Source: JBARCX01 sp049794535 (GTDB taxonomy: Bacteria; Pseudomonadota; Gammaproteobacteria; Xanthomonadales; Rhodanobacteraceae). Taken from it: DNA of 14,643 bases. The notes beneath the pieces were generated by a model. It worked only from the letters and a program-made list of their open reading frames with translations, had not been told where the DNA came from and made no database searches. Positions 14,578 to 14,643 of this stretch are shown one piece after another. Position 1 is the stretch's first letter, and every line of letters begins with the position of its first letter. Where the stretch lies: positions 1 through 14,643 of the forward strand of contig JBARCX010000212.1 of NCBI GenBank assembly GCA_049794535.1, written 5' to 3'. Position numbers and translations under genes: made by a program.

Positions 14578-14594
14578 TTCGTCATCTATGCGTT

Positions 14595-14643
14595 GGATCA
14601 ACGTGCGTTGGTTTCACTACTCATAGACGGGATCAACATGCGT
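14595..14643 (+). repeat. Direct repeat GGATCAAC(G/A)TGCGT at window end
   Basis: GGATCAACGTGCGT (14595-14608) and GGATCAACATGCGT (14630-14643) differ at one base and lie 35 bp apart. The second contains an ATG at 14638 that could begin a gene beyond the window; there is no clear ribosome binding site, so no gene is called. Confidence 0.5.

Overview
The window reads as chromosomal DNA of a GC-rich gammaproteobacterium. The gene content suits the Xanthomonadales (Lysobacterales), most likely a Rhodanobacteraceae relative (Dyella/Rhodanobacter/Frateuria type). This is judged from protein family resemblance and general composition only; no database was searched. No rRNA, tRNA, CRISPR array, insertion sequence or prophage gene was recognised.

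Left part (1-4470): the N-terminal two thirds of the redox chaperone Hsp33 (minus strand, cut by the window edge) is divergent from the monofunctional peptidoglycan glycosyltransferase MtgA. Then come a membrane-anchored family 2 glycosyltransferase of the polyprenyl-phosphate type, a small two-CBS-domain protein, and, convergent with it, a 12-helix MFS/nucleotide-transporter-like protein with a non-ATG start.

Middle part (4658-9289): an exported SxxK serine hydrolase (beta-lactamase/class C-like fold) converges on a TonB-type energy transducer carrying a TPR-like segment and a Gln-rich coil; a strong two-way terminator lies between them. Next, on the minus strand, is the most unusual gene of the window: a protein whose first ~75 residues are a clear MetJ (methionine repressor, ribbon-helix-helix) domain and whose last 120 residues are a histone H1-like Ala/Lys tail (38% Lys). 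It has a perfect -35 box overlapped by a perfect 9+9 bp dyad. Upstream of it is about 1 kb in which I find no convincing gene.

Right part (9290-14643): gcvT and gcvH (glycine cleavage T and H proteins) run on the minus strand. Divergent from them is a tightly overlapping four-gene Mla/MCE lipid transport cassette: a permease with a fused N-terminal STAS (MlaB-like) domain, the ATPase, the MCE substrate-binding protein, and an ABC auxiliary lipoprotein (PqiC-like). These four would form one transenvelope lipid transporter in the inner membrane and periplasm. Several other genes also serve the envelope (MtgA, the glycosyltransferase, the serine hydrolase, the TonB-like protein), but nothing in the sequence ties them into one operon.
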